This document shows, one piece after another, positions 51,026 through 63,461 of a stretch of DNA of 64,000 bases. A model generated the notes under the pieces. It did not search any database, had not been told where the DNA came from, and saw nothing but the letters and a program-made list of their open reading frames with translations. The stretch comes from Photobacterium jeanii. GTDB taxonomy: Bacteria > Pseudomonadota > Gammaproteobacteria > Enterobacterales > Vibrionaceae. Location: positions 930,001 through 994,000 of the forward strand of contig NZ_LVHF01000012.1 of the NCBI RefSeq assembly GCF_001650345.1, given 5' to 3'. Made by a program: the position numbers and the translations under genes. The number at the start of each line of letters is the position of its first letter. The stretch's first letter is position 1.

Positions 51026-53290
51026 TTAATGGGCTGGTTCCATTTCACTGCTGAATTGGAAATCAAGCTCATCGTTTACCAAATCAACACGTACCGAACC
51101 ACCGTTGGTCAAGCTACCAAAGAGTAATTCGTTCGCCATTGGTTTTTTCAGGTTATCTTGGATAACACGAGCCATTGGACGTGCACCCATTGCTTTGTCG
51201 TAACCTTTATCAGCCAACCATTGACGCGCATCTTCAGAGACTTCCATCGAAACGCCACGTGCATCCAATTGGGCTTGCAGCTCAACAATGAACTTATCAA
51301 CCACTTGGTGAATAACATCTTTATCAAGGTGGTTAAACCAAATGATGTTATCCAGACGGTTTCGGAATTCAGGTGTAAACACACGCTTAATTTCCGACAT
51401 CGCATCATGGCTGTGGTCTTGTTGAATCAAACCAATCGACTTACGTACGGTTTCCGAAACACCGGCATTGGTGGTCATCACGAAAATCACGTTACGGAAA
51501 TCAGCTTTGCGACCGTTATTGTCGGTTAGCGTACCGTTATCCATTACTTGAAGCAGAAGATTAAACACATCAGGGTGCGCTTTTTCAATCTCATCCAGTA
51601 GTACTACTGAATGCGGTTGTTTGATAACAGCATCAGTTAACAAACCACCTTGGTCGTAACCCACGTAACCCGGAGGTGCACCAATTAGGCGGCTCACTGT
51701 GTGACGCTCCATGTACTCAGACATATCAAAGCGCAGCAGATCGATACCTAGCGTGCGAGCTAGCTGTACGGTCACCTCAGTTTTACCAACACCAGTAGGG
51801 CCAGCAAATAGGAATGAACCCACAGGTTTGTTATCAGCGCCTAAACCAGCACGGCTTAGCTTGATCGCTTCAGTCAGTACATCAATGGCTTCGTCTTGAC
51901 CAAATACCAGCATTTTCAGCTTGCTATCGAGTTTTTGCAGTACATCGCGGTCGCTTGAAGAGACTGATTTTTCAGGGATACGTGCCATTTTTGCAATCAT
52001 GGCTTCGATATCACTAACGTTAACTGTCTTCTTACGTCGGCTCGCAGGCGCTAGACGACAACGCGCACCCGCTTCATCAATCACATCAATTGCCTTATCT
52101 GGCAAGTGGCGTTCATTGATGTATTTCGCCGATAACTCAACCGCAGCGCGGATAGCTTTGTTAGTAAAGCGTACTTCGTGGTGAGCTTCGTATTTTGGTT
52201 TCAGACCCATCAAGATCTTAGTGGTATCGTCCAGCGATGGCTCGATAACATCGATCTTTTGGAAACGACGAGACAATGCACGCTCTTTCTCAAAGATATT
52301 GCTGTATTCTTGATAAGTTGTTGAGCCCATACAACGTAGCTTACCGCTACTTAGCAGTGGCTTGATAAGGTTTGCGGCATCAACCTGACCGCCCGATGCA
52401 GCACCCGCACCAATGATGGTGTGGATTTCATCGATAAACAGCACCGCATGATCTTCTTTCTCAAGCTGCTTCAAAATACCCTTGAAGCGTTTCTCGAAAT
52501 CACCGCGATATTTGGTACCCGCCAATAGCGAACCAATATCAAGCGAGTAAATCACACAGTCTTTAATGATGTCTGGCACTTGGCCTTCAACGATACGCCA
52601 TGCCAAACCTTCAGCAATGGCTGTTTTACCAACACCAGCCTCACCCACAAGCAGTGGATTGTTCTTACGGCGACGGCAAAGCACTTGAACTGTACGTTCC
52701 AGCTCACTGTCACGACCAATGAGTGGGTCGATACCACCCGCTTTGGCTAGTTGGTTAAGGTTAGTCGCGAAGTTCTCTAGTTTGTCTTCTGAGCTCTGCT
52801 CGGCGCGAACATCTTCGCCGCCAACATCAGCACCACCCATGTCGTCGTTATCGCTGTCTTTCACGGTACCGTGAGAGATAAAGTTAACCACGTCTAAACG
52901 GCTAATATCGCTTTTCTTAAGCAGGTATGCAGCGTGAGATTCTTGTTCACTGAAAATCGCAACTAGCACATTGGCACCAGTTACTTCACTTCGACCAGAA
53001 GACTGAACATGGAATACGGCACGTTGAAGTACACGCTGGAAGCTGAGTGTAGGTTGGGTTTCACGACTCTCATCATCAGCTGGGATGAGAGGTGTAGTTT
53101 GCTCGATAAAAGAATCAAGCTCTTTGCGAAGCTGCTCCAGATCTGCACGACAGGCTACCAGTGCCTCTTGTGCTGAAGCGTTCTCAAGCAATGCCAGTAG
53201 CAGATGCTCGACTGTCATAAATTCATGGCGCTTTTCGCGTGCTCGCGCAAATGCACCATTCAAGCTAGCTTCAAGTTCTTTGTTTAGCAT
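51026..53290 (-). CDS. clpA: ATP-dependent Clp protease ATP-binding subunit ClpA
   Basis: ClpA is the AAA+ unfoldase that feeds substrates, including N-degron proteins brought by ClpS, to ClpP. The 754-residue product has the N-terminal double Clp repeat ([37 protein letters not shown]). AAA-1 has Walker A GEAGVGKT near 215 and [15 protein letters not shown]-2 has Walker A GPTGVGKT near 495 and [16 protein letters not shown]. The IGL tripeptide (SIGLIQQD) is the ClpP-docking loop. The frame allows GTG two codons earlier, but that overlaps the ribosome binding site GGAGG. clpS is 48 bp upstream on the same strand, the standard order. Confidence 0.98.
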   Translation of the reverse strand: MLNKELEASLNGAFARAREKRHEFMTVEHLLLALLENASAQEALVACRADLEQLRKELDSFIEQTTPLIPADDESRETQPTLSFQRVLQRAVFHVQSSGRSEVTGANVLVAIFSEQESHAAYLLKKSDISRLDVVNFISHGTVKDSDNDDMGGADVGGEDVRAEQSSEDKLENFATNLNQLAKAGGIDPLIGRDSELERTVQVLCRRRKNNPLLVGEAGVGKTAIAEGLAWRIVEGQVPDIIKDCVIYSLDIGSLLAGTKYRGDFEKRFKGILKQLEKEDHAVLFIDEIHTIIGAGAASGGQVDAANLIKPLLSSGKLRCMGSTTYQEYSNIFEKERALSRRFQKIDVIEPSLDDTTKILMGLKPKYEAHHEVRFTNKAIRAAVELSAKYINERHLPDKAIDVIDEAGARCRLAPASRRKKTVNVSDIEAMIAKMARIPEKSVSSSDRDVLQKLDSKLKMLVFGQDEAIDVLTEAIKLSRAGLGADNKPVGSFLFAGPTGVGKTEVTVQLARTLGIDLLRFDMSEYMERHTVSRLIGAPPGYVGYDQGGLLTDAVIKQPHSVVLLDEIEKAHPDVFNLLLQVMDNGTLTDNNGRKADFRNVIFVMTTNAGVSETVRKSIGLIQQDHSHDAMSEIKRVFTPEFRNRLDNIIWFNHLDKDVIHQVVDKFIVELQAQLDARGVSMEVSEDARQWLADKGYDKAMGARPMARVIQDNLKKPMANELLFGSLTNGGSVRVDLVNDELDFQFSSEMEPAH

Positions 53291-53338
53291 AGGCACCTCC
53301 CCTAAATACCACTCAAAATGGCGTGCCGGAAAAAGGTT

Positions 53339-53659
53339 TTACGCTTTTTCCATCGTACACAACAGCGGATGTTCATGCTCTCTAGCGTACATCATGACTT
53401 GCGCCACTTTTGTTTCAGCAACCTCTGCGGTGAAAGTACCGCAAATGGCCTTACCTTCATAATGCACAGATAGCATCAACTGCGTTGCTTTCTCCAGATC
53501 CATGGAGAAGAATTTCTGTAACACTTCTATCACAAAATCCATCGGCGTGTAATCATCATTATTCAGAATGACCTTGTACATCGATGGCGGTTTTACCTCG
53601 AGTTCTTCCTTATCTAAAATATCAGACTCAGGCACAACCCATTCATATAACTTACTCAT
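53339..53659 (-). CDS. clpS: ATP-dependent Clp protease adaptor ClpS
   Basis: ClpS binds Leu, Phe, Tyr or Trp N-degrons and delivers them to ClpA. The 106-residue product equals E. coli ClpS (106). It has a flexible N-terminal tail, then [20 protein letters not shown] (Asn-Asp-Asp of the degron pocket), [24 protein letters not shown] (pocket His) and [28 protein letters not shown]. It precedes clpA and is divergent from cspD, exactly as in enterics. Confidence 0.98.
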   Translation of the reverse strand: MSKLYEWVVPESDILDKEELEVKPPSMYKVILNNDDYTPMDFVIEVLQKFFSMDLEKATQLMLSVHYEGKAICGTFTAEVAETKVAQVMMYAREHEHPLLCTMEKA

Positions 53660-54257
53660 AAACCTAACTTATACGCGCGGTAGAAACAAACTAAAAATTA
53701 ACAATAATTTAGGGCATATCAACCAAGTATCATCGAGAATTATCAGTGCAGTGCGAACACTTTTGCCTACCTATATACTGAGACTAATGCACACATTGTA
53801 TTCCAGCAAATCCAAGATGACCATGATCAAAGCGGCATGAGGTGATTTGATACACAAGGGCAAGAATAAACTGTTTGCATAATGACAAAAACCAAGAGCT
53901 TTATTTGCTGAATATGGCTTTTTACCAACCAATAATGAGGTGAGGCTAGCACTTCGTCACAGGGCTGAGACAGACCACAAAAAAGCCATAACCCTTGGTA
54001 AAGAACACCATAAAAAACTCAATGAAAACGACTCTCATTTCTAACTTTCAATAACATCATACTGCTTTTATTGATGCAAATAAGATTTTATCGGGATGTT
54101 ACAATATGCACTTGACTGTCTAGCTCTATTTACTAAAGTGTAACCTGTAGTAGATATAAACTGCATCAAAATAGCATTAGTATGCACAGGACACTAACAG
54201 TACATTCCTGTACACTATTTGCTCAATGGATTTGAAATGCGAGAAGGATGTATTAGC
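53660..54257. other. Intergenic region clpS / cspD
   Basis: About 600 bp of AT-rich DNA containing the divergent promoters of clpS and cspD. I see no ORF with coding character and no tRNA. A short dyad GTACA TTCC TGTAC lies at 54200-54213, about 45 bp before cspD, with unknown meaning. Confidence 0.5.
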
Positions 54258-54479
54258 ATGGCAACAGGTACAGTTAAGTGGTTCAATAACGCCAAAGGAT
54301 TTGGGTTCATTTGTCCAGAAGAGGGAGAAGGTGACATCTTCGCCCACTACTCTACAATCCAAATGGATGGATACCGTACGCTAAAAGCGGGTCAACAGGT
54401 CAATTATACAATTCAGACTGGTCCGAAAGGTTTCCATGCCAGCGAAATCGTCCCTGTCGAGGGCGAAATCGCTAAATAA
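54258..54479 (+). CDS. cspD: Cold-shock-like protein CspD
   Basis: A single OB-fold cold-shock domain of 73 residues with the RNP motifs KGFGFI and DIFAHY. It starts MATGTVKWFNNAKGFGF. The position divergent from clpS identifies it as CspD, which in E. coli is a growth-phase-regulated inhibitor of replication rather than a cold-induced protein. The frame is open 13 codons upstream, but ATG 54258 follows AGAAGG at about 10 bp and starts the domain. A terminator is 20 bp downstream. Confidence 0.93.
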   Translation: MATGTVKWFNNAKGFGFICPEEGEGDIFAHYSTIQMDGYRTLKAGQQVNYTIQTGPKGFHASEIVPVEGEIAK

Positions 54480-54499
54480 TCGCCTATCTCCTCAGGCAG

Positions 54500-54530
54500 A
54501 AAAAGATGAGCTTTTATGCTCATCTTTTTT
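54500..54530 (+). terminator. cspD terminator
   Basis: AAAAAGATGAGC / GCTCATCTTTTTT stem with TTTTAT loop and T-run. Confidence 0.92.
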
Positions 54531-54779
54531 GTTTGGCACTCTCCCACACCACGCTAGTCCATACCATTGCAGTTCTTCTTGTTTAGCTTCGTGAACTCCA
54601 CTTCAATGGCGCTGTAAGTGCTAACAACCGCATAAGCAACGCATAAAAGAAGACACTAGCCTGACTAAAAAACCATACTGATAAAATTAACACTTGATAA
54701 ACAAAAGGCCTAGCAATTCGCTAGGCCTTTAAAGTTAGCTCTCTCCTATCAGAAGGAGCTCATCACCAAGGGCAAATAA
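54531..54779. other. Intergenic region cspD / icd
   Basis: About 250 bp between convergent genes after the cspD terminator; apart from the icd terminator at 54704-54730 I see nothing in it. Confidence 0.55.
54704..54730 (-). terminator. icd terminator
   Basis: AAAGGCCTAG / CTAGGCCTTT 10-bp stem with a 7-nt loop; the minus-strand T-run continues as TTGTTTATC. It lies 49 bp after the icd stop. Confidence 0.85.
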
Positions 54780-56030
54780 TTACATTTGCTCAATCATGTC
54801 ATCAGCAAATTCTGAACATTTGCGAAGAGTCGCCCCTTCCATTAGACGTTCAAAATCGTAGGTTACCGTCTTGTTCTTAATTGCCGCTTCCATCGAGCTA
54901 ATGATGAGATCTGCCGCTTCAGTCCAACCAAGGTGACGAAGCATCATTTCAGCTGACAAAATCAAAGAACCAGGGTTTACCTTGTCTTGGCCCGCGTACT
55001 TAGGCGCTGTGCCGTGTGTTGCTTCAAATAGTGCAACACCATCACCAATGTTCGCACCCGGTGCAATACCAATACCACCCACTTGTGCTGCTAATGCATC
55101 AGAAACATAGTCACCATTTAGGTTCATAGTCGCGATAACATCGTACTCAGCAGGGCGAAGTAGAATTTGTTGTAGGAATGCATCGGCGATGCAGTCTTTA
55201 ATCACAATCTCTTTGCCAGTATTTGGGTTCTTCAATGTCATCCAAGGACCGCCATCTAGCAGCTCAGCACCGAATTCCGCCGCCACTTCATAACCCCAAT
55301 CTTTAAATGCCCCTTCGGTAAACTTCATAATGTTACCTTTGTGGACAATAGTGAGTGAGTCACGGTCGTTGTCGATAGTGTACTGCAGCGCAGCACGAAC
55401 AAGGCGCTTAGTACCTTCTTCAGAAATCGGCTTGATACCAACACCACATTGTTGTGGGAAACGGATCTTCGTTGCGCCCATTTCTTCTTGTAGGAACTGA
55501 ATTACTTTATCAGCTTCTTTAGTGCCAGCTTGGAACTCAACCCCAGCGTAAATGTCTTCTGAGTTTTCACGGTAGATCACCATGTCAGTCAACTCAGGCT
55601 GTTTTAGCGGGCTTGGTACACCATCGAAATAACGAACAGGGCGCGCACAGACATAAAGATCAAGTTCTTGACGAAGGGCTACGTTTAGAGAACGAATACC
55701 GCCACCAACAGGGGTTGTTAGTGGGCCTTTGATTGCCACTTTATATTCGCGAATAAAATCGAGGGTTTCTTGAGGAAGCCATGCATCTTCACCATATACT
55801 TGGGTCGATTTTTCACCAGTGTAGATTTCCATCCATTCAATCTTACGGTCACCGGCGTAGGCTTTTTCAACAGCAGCATCAACAACTTTGATCATTGCAG
55901 GGCTTACATCAACACCAATACCATCACCTTCAATGTAAGGAATGATTGGTTTGTTAGGAACTACAAGTTTACCTTCAGTGTCCAGAGTGATTTTCTGACC
56001 TTCAACTGGTACAACTACTTTACTATCCAT
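54780..56030 (-). CDS. icd: NADP-dependent isocitrate dehydrogenase
   Basis: Icd oxidises isocitrate to 2-oxoglutarate in the TCA cycle. The 416-residue enzyme equals the E. coli length. It shows [15 protein letters not shown] near the N-terminus, the [20 protein letters not shown] segment containing the regulatory Ser phosphorylated by AceK in E. coli, [14 protein letters not shown], and the Asp motif [10 protein letters not shown] with [23 protein letters not shown] precedes the ATG. It is divergent from rluE, as in E. coli. Confidence 0.98.
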   Translation of the reverse strand: MDSKVVVPVEGQKITLDTEGKLVVPNKPIIPYIEGDGIGVDVSPAMIKVVDAAVEKAYAGDRKIEWMEIYTGEKSTQVYGEDAWLPQETLDFIREYKVAIKGPLTTPVGGGIRSLNVALRQELDLYVCARPVRYFDGVPSPLKQPELTDMVIYRENSEDIYAGVEFQAGTKEADKVIQFLQEEMGATKIRFPQQCGVGIKPISEEGTKRLVRAALQYTIDNDRDSLTIVHKGNIMKFTEGAFKDWGYEVAAEFGAELLDGGPWMTLKNPNTGKEIVIKDCIADAFLQQILLRPAEYDVIATMNLNGDYVSDALAAQVGGIGIAPGANIGDGVALFEATHGTAPKYAGQDKVNPGSLILSAEMMLRHLGWTEAADLIISSMEAAIKNKTVTYDFERLMEGATLRKCSEFADDMIEQM

Positions 56031-56172
56031 TTAAATCTCCTAGCGTCCATTTGTTATCTTTTTGTAAGATGCGCGCAAATCATACTCGATTTTTCAACAA
56101 CACGCCAATCCATGATTTTTCACGTATAATAGGCACGATAATGTCGTTAATCCCCAGTACAACACGCTATTT

Positions 56173-56817
56173 ATGAATCCCAAAACAAGCTTTCGTCAAC
56201 CTCGACGTACCAATAATGAGCGCAGAGCATCAAGAAAACTCACAAAACCTAAGCGTCCGCGTGGTCCTCAAAAGATCATTTTATTTAACAAACCCTTTAA
56301 TGTGTTGACGCAATTTACCGGGGAAGAAGGTGACAAAACCCTTGCTGACTTTATTCCCGTGAAGGATGTTTACCCTGCTGGTCGACTCGATAAAGACAGT
56401 GAAGGCTTACTGGTACTCACCAACGATGGTGTACTACAAGCACGACTAACTCAGCCGAAATCCAAATCACCAAAAACCTACTGGGTACAAGTAGAAGGTG
56501 ACCCAAGCGAAGAAAAACTAGAACAACTTCGCTGTGGGGTGACCCTAAAAGATGGTCCAACGCTACCAGCGCAAGTTGAGCGTATGGCTGAACCACCAGT
56601 TTGGGATCGCGTACCACCAATCCGTGAACGTAAAAACGTGCCAACAACTTGGCTGGCTATCACATTAAAAGAAGGGCGTAACCGCCAGGTTCGCCGCATG
56701 ACGGCACATATCAATCACCCAACCTTGCGTTTAATCCGTTATAAAATGGCGCAATGGACAGTGGATGATCTTGCACCGGGTGAATGGCGCGAAGTCACGC
56801 TAAAACAAGAAAGCTAA
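56173..56817 (+). CDS. rluE: 23S rRNA pseudouridine synthase RluE
   Basis: RluE isomerises U2457 of 23S rRNA in E. coli. The 214-residue protein belongs to the RsuA/RluB/E/F family and has a basic N-terminal tail ([20 protein letters not shown]) instead of an S4 domain, as expected for RluE. Motifs are [28 protein letters not shown] with catalytic Asp73, [10 protein letters not shown] and [13 protein letters not shown]. It is divergent from icd, the enteric arrangement. nudJ, which follows rluE in E. coli, is absent here; a terminator closes the gene. Confidence 0.95.
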   Translation: MNPKTSFRQPRRTNNERRASRKLTKPKRPRGPQKIILFNKPFNVLTQFTGEEGDKTLADFIPVKDVYPAGRLDKDSEGLLVLTNDGVLQARLTQPKSKSPKTYWVQVEGDPSEEKLEQLRCGVTLKDGPTLPAQVERMAEPPVWDRVPPIRERKNVPTTWLAITLKEGRNRQVRRMTAHINHPTLRLIRYKMAQWTVDDLAPGEWREVTLKQES

Positions 56818-58360
<1,543 letters not shown>

Positions 58361-58373
58361 GGAGCGGTCGCAC

Positions 58374-58991
58374 GTGGCATACTCTTTATACGATCGTACT
58401 ATCGCTTTTGCTGGTATTTGCCAAGCTGTGAAACTCGTTCAAAAAGTGGCCCGTGACGGCACTTGTGACAGTGATGAATTAGCAGCTTGCCTTAACAGCA
58501 TTACGGTCACTGACCCTGCGAACACACTGGAAATTTTTGGTGACGAGGAAAGCTTACGTCTTGGCCTTGAAACCCTTACGGCTGAAATCGACAACACCCC
58601 ATCAGGTAATGAAATTACGCGTTACTTGGTGAGTGTTATGGCGCTAGAACGTAAACTCTCTAGCCGCCGTGACAGCATGGCTCAACTGGGCGAACGCTTG
58701 GATGTGATTAAACGCCAATCGGAGCACTTTGAGTTACTCGACGATCAGATGATCAGCAATATTGCGAGTGTTTACCTTGATACTATCAGTCCACTCGGAC
58801 CACGCATTCAAGTAACAGGTACACCTGCTCACCTACAACAGCCAGCGGTACAGCACAAAGTACGTGCTTTACTTCTAGCTGCAGTGCGAAGCGCTGTGCT
58901 ATGGCGCCAAGTAGGTGGTAAACGCCGTCATCTGATTTTTGGTCGTAAACAAATGGTTGAGCAAGCAAAAATCTTACTTGCTCGCTGTTAA
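58374..58991 (+). CDS. hflD: High-frequency lysogenization protein HflD
   Basis: HflD is a helical, peripherally membrane-attached protein; in E. coli it binds lambda CII and favours lysis, but its cellular role is unclear. The 205-residue product starts (M)[20 protein letters not shown] and has [19 protein letters not shown] and [18 protein letters not shown], as in E. coli HflD. The start is a GTG at 58374 with GGAG 9 bp before it; an earlier ATG in frame (58329) lies inside mnmA and gives extra residues not in the family. It is translated right after mnmA and before purB. Confidence 0.94.
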   Translation: MAYSLYDRTIAFAGICQAVKLVQKVARDGTCDSDELAACLNSITVTDPANTLEIFGDEESLRLGLETLTAEIDNTPSGNEITRYLVSVMALERKLSSRRDSMAQLGERLDVIKRQSEHFELLDDQMISNIASVYLDTISPLGPRIQVTGTPAHLQQPAVQHKVRALLLAAVRSAVLWRQVGGKRRHLIFGRKQMVEQAKILLARC

Positions 58992-60443
<1,452 letters not shown>

Positions 60444-60463
60444 TTTTTTAAGCTTTAAAATTC

Positions 60464-60493
60464 AAAAGGTTGGCATATCGCCAACCTTTTTTT
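60464..60493 (+). terminator. purB terminator
   Basis: AAAAGGTTGGC ATATC GCCAACCTTTTTTT, 20 bp after the purB stop. Confidence 0.93.
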
Positions 60494-60529
60494 ATACCTG
60501 CTTTTCACTATTGCTCCCCTCCCCATCAT

Positions 60530-60543
60530 TTGATTTAGATCAA
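60530..60543 (+). promoter_or_regulatory. FNR-type box 1 upstream of norV
   Basis: TTGATTTAGATCAA matches TTGAT-N4-ATCAA at all ten defined positions. Its centre is about 112 bp before the norV ATG. Confidence 0.7.
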
Positions 60544-60553
60544 ATAAATTTTA

Positions 60554-60576
60554 AACATGCATTTATATTGCAACTT
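60554..60576 (+). promoter_or_regulatory. NsrR-like dyad 1 upstream of norV
   Basis: Half-sites AACATGCATTT and TATTGCAACTT around a single A. Compared with the known NsrR consensus (AAGATGCATTT-N-AAATGCATCTT) 10 of 11 left and 8 of 11 right positions agree. Confidence 0.55.
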
Positions 60577-60581
60577 TAAGA

Positions 60582-60595
60582 TTGATAAAGATCAC
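60582..60595 (+). promoter_or_regulatory. FNR-type box 2 upstream of norV
   Basis: TTGATAAAGATCAC: nine of ten defined positions of TTGAT-N4-ATCAA. It lies exactly 52 bp downstream of box 1. Confidence 0.55.
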
Positions 60596-60605
60596 ACCAA
60601 GGCAT

Positions 60606-60628
60606 AAGATGCATTTGAAATGAATGTT
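60606..60628 (+). promoter_or_regulatory. NsrR-like dyad 2 upstream of norV
   Basis: Half-sites AAGATGCATTT and AAATGAATGTT around a single G: 11 of 11 left and 9 of 11 right positions of the NsrR consensus. It ends 20 bp before the norV ATG, a position suited to repression, and lies exactly 52 bp downstream of dyad 1. Confidence 0.65.
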
Positions 60629-60648
60629 AAGCAATAGGTAAAAGCATT

Positions 60649-62163
60649 ATGTCTATCCATGTTAAAAATAATATCCACTGGGTTGGTCAACGTGACTGGG
60701 AAGTTCGAGACTTTCATGGCACTGAATACAAAACCCTTAAAGGCACAAGTTACAATAGCTACCTCATTCGTGAAGGTAAGAACGTGTTAATCGATACCGT
60801 TGATCATAAATTTAGCTATGACTTTGTGCTACAACTTGAGCAAGAGATCGACCTTAACGATATCGATCTAATTGTGATCAACCACGCTGAAGAAGATCAT
60901 GCAGGTGCCCTATCTCACCTGATGAGTAAAATTCCTAACACCCCAATCTACTGTACTGAAAATGCCATCGACTCTATCGTAGGTCATCACCATCACCCTG
61001 AGTGGAACTTTAATGTCGTTAAAACCGGTGACACTATAGATATTGGTAATGGCAAATCATTAGTCTTTATCGAAACGCCAATGTTGCACTGGCCTGATAG
61101 CATGATGACCTACATGACTGGCGATGCAGTGCTCTTTAGTAATGATGCGTTTGGGCAGCACTACTGTGACGAGCGCCTATTCAACGACGAAGTTGAACAA
61201 AATGAGTTGATGGAACAATGCTTACGCTACTATGCGAACATCCTGACACCATTTAGCCCATTGGTAACTGCCAAGATCAATGAAGTATTAGGCTTCAACT
61301 TACCGCTAGATATGGTGGCAACTTCTCACGGCGTAATTTGGCGTGATAACCCAGTACAAATCATTGAAAAGTACCTTGAATGGGCAAATGAATACCAAGA
61401 AGATAAAATCACCATCTTCTACGACTCAATGTCGAACAACACCCGTATGATGGCCGATGGTATCGCGCAAGGGATCACCGAAGCTGATCCGAATGTTGCT
61501 GTTAAGATCTTCAATGTCTCTCGTCATGACAAAAATGAGATTTTGACCCATGTGTTTGGCTCTAAAGGGATCTTGGTTGGTTCATCAACCATGAACAATG
61601 TCATGATGCCCAAAATTGCGGGGATGCTGGAAGAAATAACTGGCCTACGCTTTAAAGGCAAAAAGGCTGGCGCATTTGGTAGTTATGGCTGGAACGGTGG
61701 TGCGGTCGATCGCATTCACTCACGCCTAACTGATGCTGGTTTCTTTACTACTGTTGGCTTAAAAACCAAGTGGCGCCCTGACTCTAACGCGCTTTCAGAA
61801 TGTCGTGAACACGGTCGTCAAATTGCCAAACAATGGGCACTTACCCCATTAACAGATACAAATTCTAGCGTAACCGTCGAAGATACAAACTCAACTCCAA
61901 GCCAAGTACCAGCAACGGCAAACGAAGTAAGTAACGACCAACCCAAAATCGATGATGTTCAAACCGCGAAGCCATCGCCATCTTGCAACCAAACCAGTGA
62001 CGACCAAGCCATGATTTGTACGGTATGTCAGTGGGTCTATGATACGCAAACTGGCGAACCTAACCAAGACGTTGCACCTGGTACCGCGTGGAATGATGTA
62101 CCTGATACTTTCCTTTGCCCTGAGTGTGGCATCGGCAAAGAAGTTTTTGAACCACTGGCATAA
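60649..62163 (+). CDS. norV: Anaerobic nitric oxide reductase flavorubredoxin NorV
   Basis: NorV reduces NO to N2O in the cytoplasm without oxygen. The 504-residue protein has three modules. A metallo-beta-lactamase-like diiron domain (1-250) has HxExDH ligands His79, Glu81, Asp83 and His84. A flavodoxin domain (about 255-400) has [17 protein letters not shown] as FMN loop. A C-terminal rubredoxin (about 453-504) has Cys457, Cys460, Cys490 and Cys493. Between the last two is a Ser/Thr/Asn/Pro-rich linker (about 407-452) longer than in the 479-residue E. coli protein. norW follows after 12 bp. The usual divergent norR is not adjacent; the promoter region carries FNR-type and NsrR-like sites instead. 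Confidence 0.96.
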   Translation: MSIHVKNNIHWVGQRDWEVRDFHGTEYKTLKGTSYNSYLIREGKNVLIDTVDHKFSYDFVLQLEQEIDLNDIDLIVINHAEEDHAGALSHLMSKIPNTPIYCTENAIDSIVGHHHHPEWNFNVVKTGDTIDIGNGKSLVFIETPMLHWPDSMMTYMTGDAVLFSNDAFGQHYCDERLFNDEVEQNELMEQCLRYYANILTPFSPLVTAKINEVLGFNLPLDMVATSHGVIWRDNPVQIIEKYLEWANEYQEDKITIFYDSMSNNTRMMADGIAQGITEADPNVAVKIFNVSRHDKNEILTHVFGSKGILVGSSTMNNVMMPKIAGMLEEITGLRFKGKKAGAFGSYGWNGGAVDRIHSRLTDAGFFTTVGLKTKWRPDSNALSECREHGRQIAKQWALTPLTDTNSSVTVEDTNSTPSQVPATANEVSNDQPKIDDVQTAKPSPSCNQTSDDQAMICTVCQWVYDTQTGEPNQDVAPGTAWNDVPDTFLCPECGIGKEVFEPLA

Positions 62164-62175
62164 CGGGTACAACGC

Positions 62176-63315
62176 ATGAACGAACAACTCATTATTATTG
62201 GTAGTGGTTTTGCTGCCTACCAATTGGTTAAGTCGATCCGCAAGATTGATCAGCACAGCCCAATCACTGTCATTACTGCCGATAGCGGTGACGATTACAC
62301 AAAGCCAGATCTCAGCCATGTGTTTTCGCGTCAGCAAACAGCCAGTGATTTGATCAAGCAGTCAGCACAAACATTTGCTGAAGCGAATAACATTAACTTA
62401 TTAACGCACAGTCGCGTTGATGCAATTGAGCCATCAAACAAACAGGTTCACATTGGTGAGCGCACACTTAGCTATTCAAAGTTAGTGCTTGCCACTGGCG
62501 CAGCGCCATTTGTACCACCTTTTCAAGGTAACGGCACCGAGGAAATCATCACCCTAAACAGCTTGATGGAGTATCAACAACATCAAGACAAAATAGCGGC
62601 GGCAAAGTCGTTACTCATACTGGGAGCCGGGTTAATTGGCACCGAAATCGCGATGGATTTAGCCACTGCAGGTAAAAAAGTCACGCTATCAGATAAAGCT
62701 ACACATCTGATGCCGAGCCTGTTATCGCCGACGATCAGTAGTACCCTATTTCAGACACTGGTTGAAGGTGATATCACACTAAAATTAGGCACAACAGTTA
62801 GCAGTATTCATCGTCACCACCAGCAACTTATTGCCGAATTTGAAGATAAAAGCTTAGTGGAATACGACGTCGTTATTGCAGCAATGGGATTAAAACCGAA
62901 CCTTGAGTTAGCCAAGCAAGCAGGGATCACCACCCAACAAGGAATTGTAGTCGATAGCACCCTACAAACTTCAGCCCCAGATATTTACGCCCTTGGCGAT
63001 TGCGCTGAATTTGATGGGAAAATACGTGCCTATTTACAGCCCGCGATGCTAAGCGCAATGGCACTCGCCAAGACCTTAACTGGCACCATAACGCAGGTAG
63101 TACTGCCGCCAAGTTTGATCAAAGTAAAAACACCGTGGCTTCCTTTATCACTGGCTGGAGATACCAGTAATCCAACGGCAAAATGGGAAATCACAACCGA
63201 TGCTAACGGTATGATGGCAAAGGCAATTGATCCTGAAAGCAATCAGCTACTTGGGTTCATTGTCAGTCATGACCAACAAAAAAATGCCTTCCCACTACTA
63301 AGGCAATTAAGTTAA
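62176..63315 (+). CDS. norW: NADH:flavorubredoxin reductase NorW
   Basis: NorW passes electrons from NADH to the rubredoxin domain of NorV. The 379-residue flavoprotein has the N-terminal FAD motif IIGSGFAAYQLVKSIR, VLATGAAPFVPP, the NADH motif LILGAGLIGTEIAMDLA (about 152-168) and the C-terminal FAD motif DIYALGDCAEFDG. The size matches E. coli NorW (377). It is 12 bp downstream of norV, hence a two-gene operon. No clear terminator is seen in the 146 bp before roxA. Confidence 0.95.
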   Translation: MNEQLIIIGSGFAAYQLVKSIRKIDQHSPITVITADSGDDYTKPDLSHVFSRQQTASDLIKQSAQTFAEANNINLLTHSRVDAIEPSNKQVHIGERTLSYSKLVLATGAAPFVPPFQGNGTEEIITLNSLMEYQQHQDKIAAAKSLLILGAGLIGTEIAMDLATAGKKVTLSDKATHLMPSLLSPTISSTLFQTLVEGDITLKLGTTVSSIHRHHQQLIAEFEDKSLVEYDVVIAAMGLKPNLELAKQAGITTQQGIVVDSTLQTSAPDIYALGDCAEFDGKIRAYLQPAMLSAMALAKTLTGTITQVVLPPSLIKVKTPWLPLSLAGDTSNPTAKWEITTDANGMMAKAIDPESNQLLGFIVSHDQQKNAFPLLRQLS

Positions 63316-63461
63316 TTTCTCGTCACACATAACCAACCATGGCGCTGTGCACACCAGCGCCATGGCTCGCTTTTAATACCTAACCAAAAACCTGAAAACT
63401 CCCGCCCCTTTCAGTGCGAATACGCTATAATCGCCGCTCACGCACATCGAGTTAACATTAC

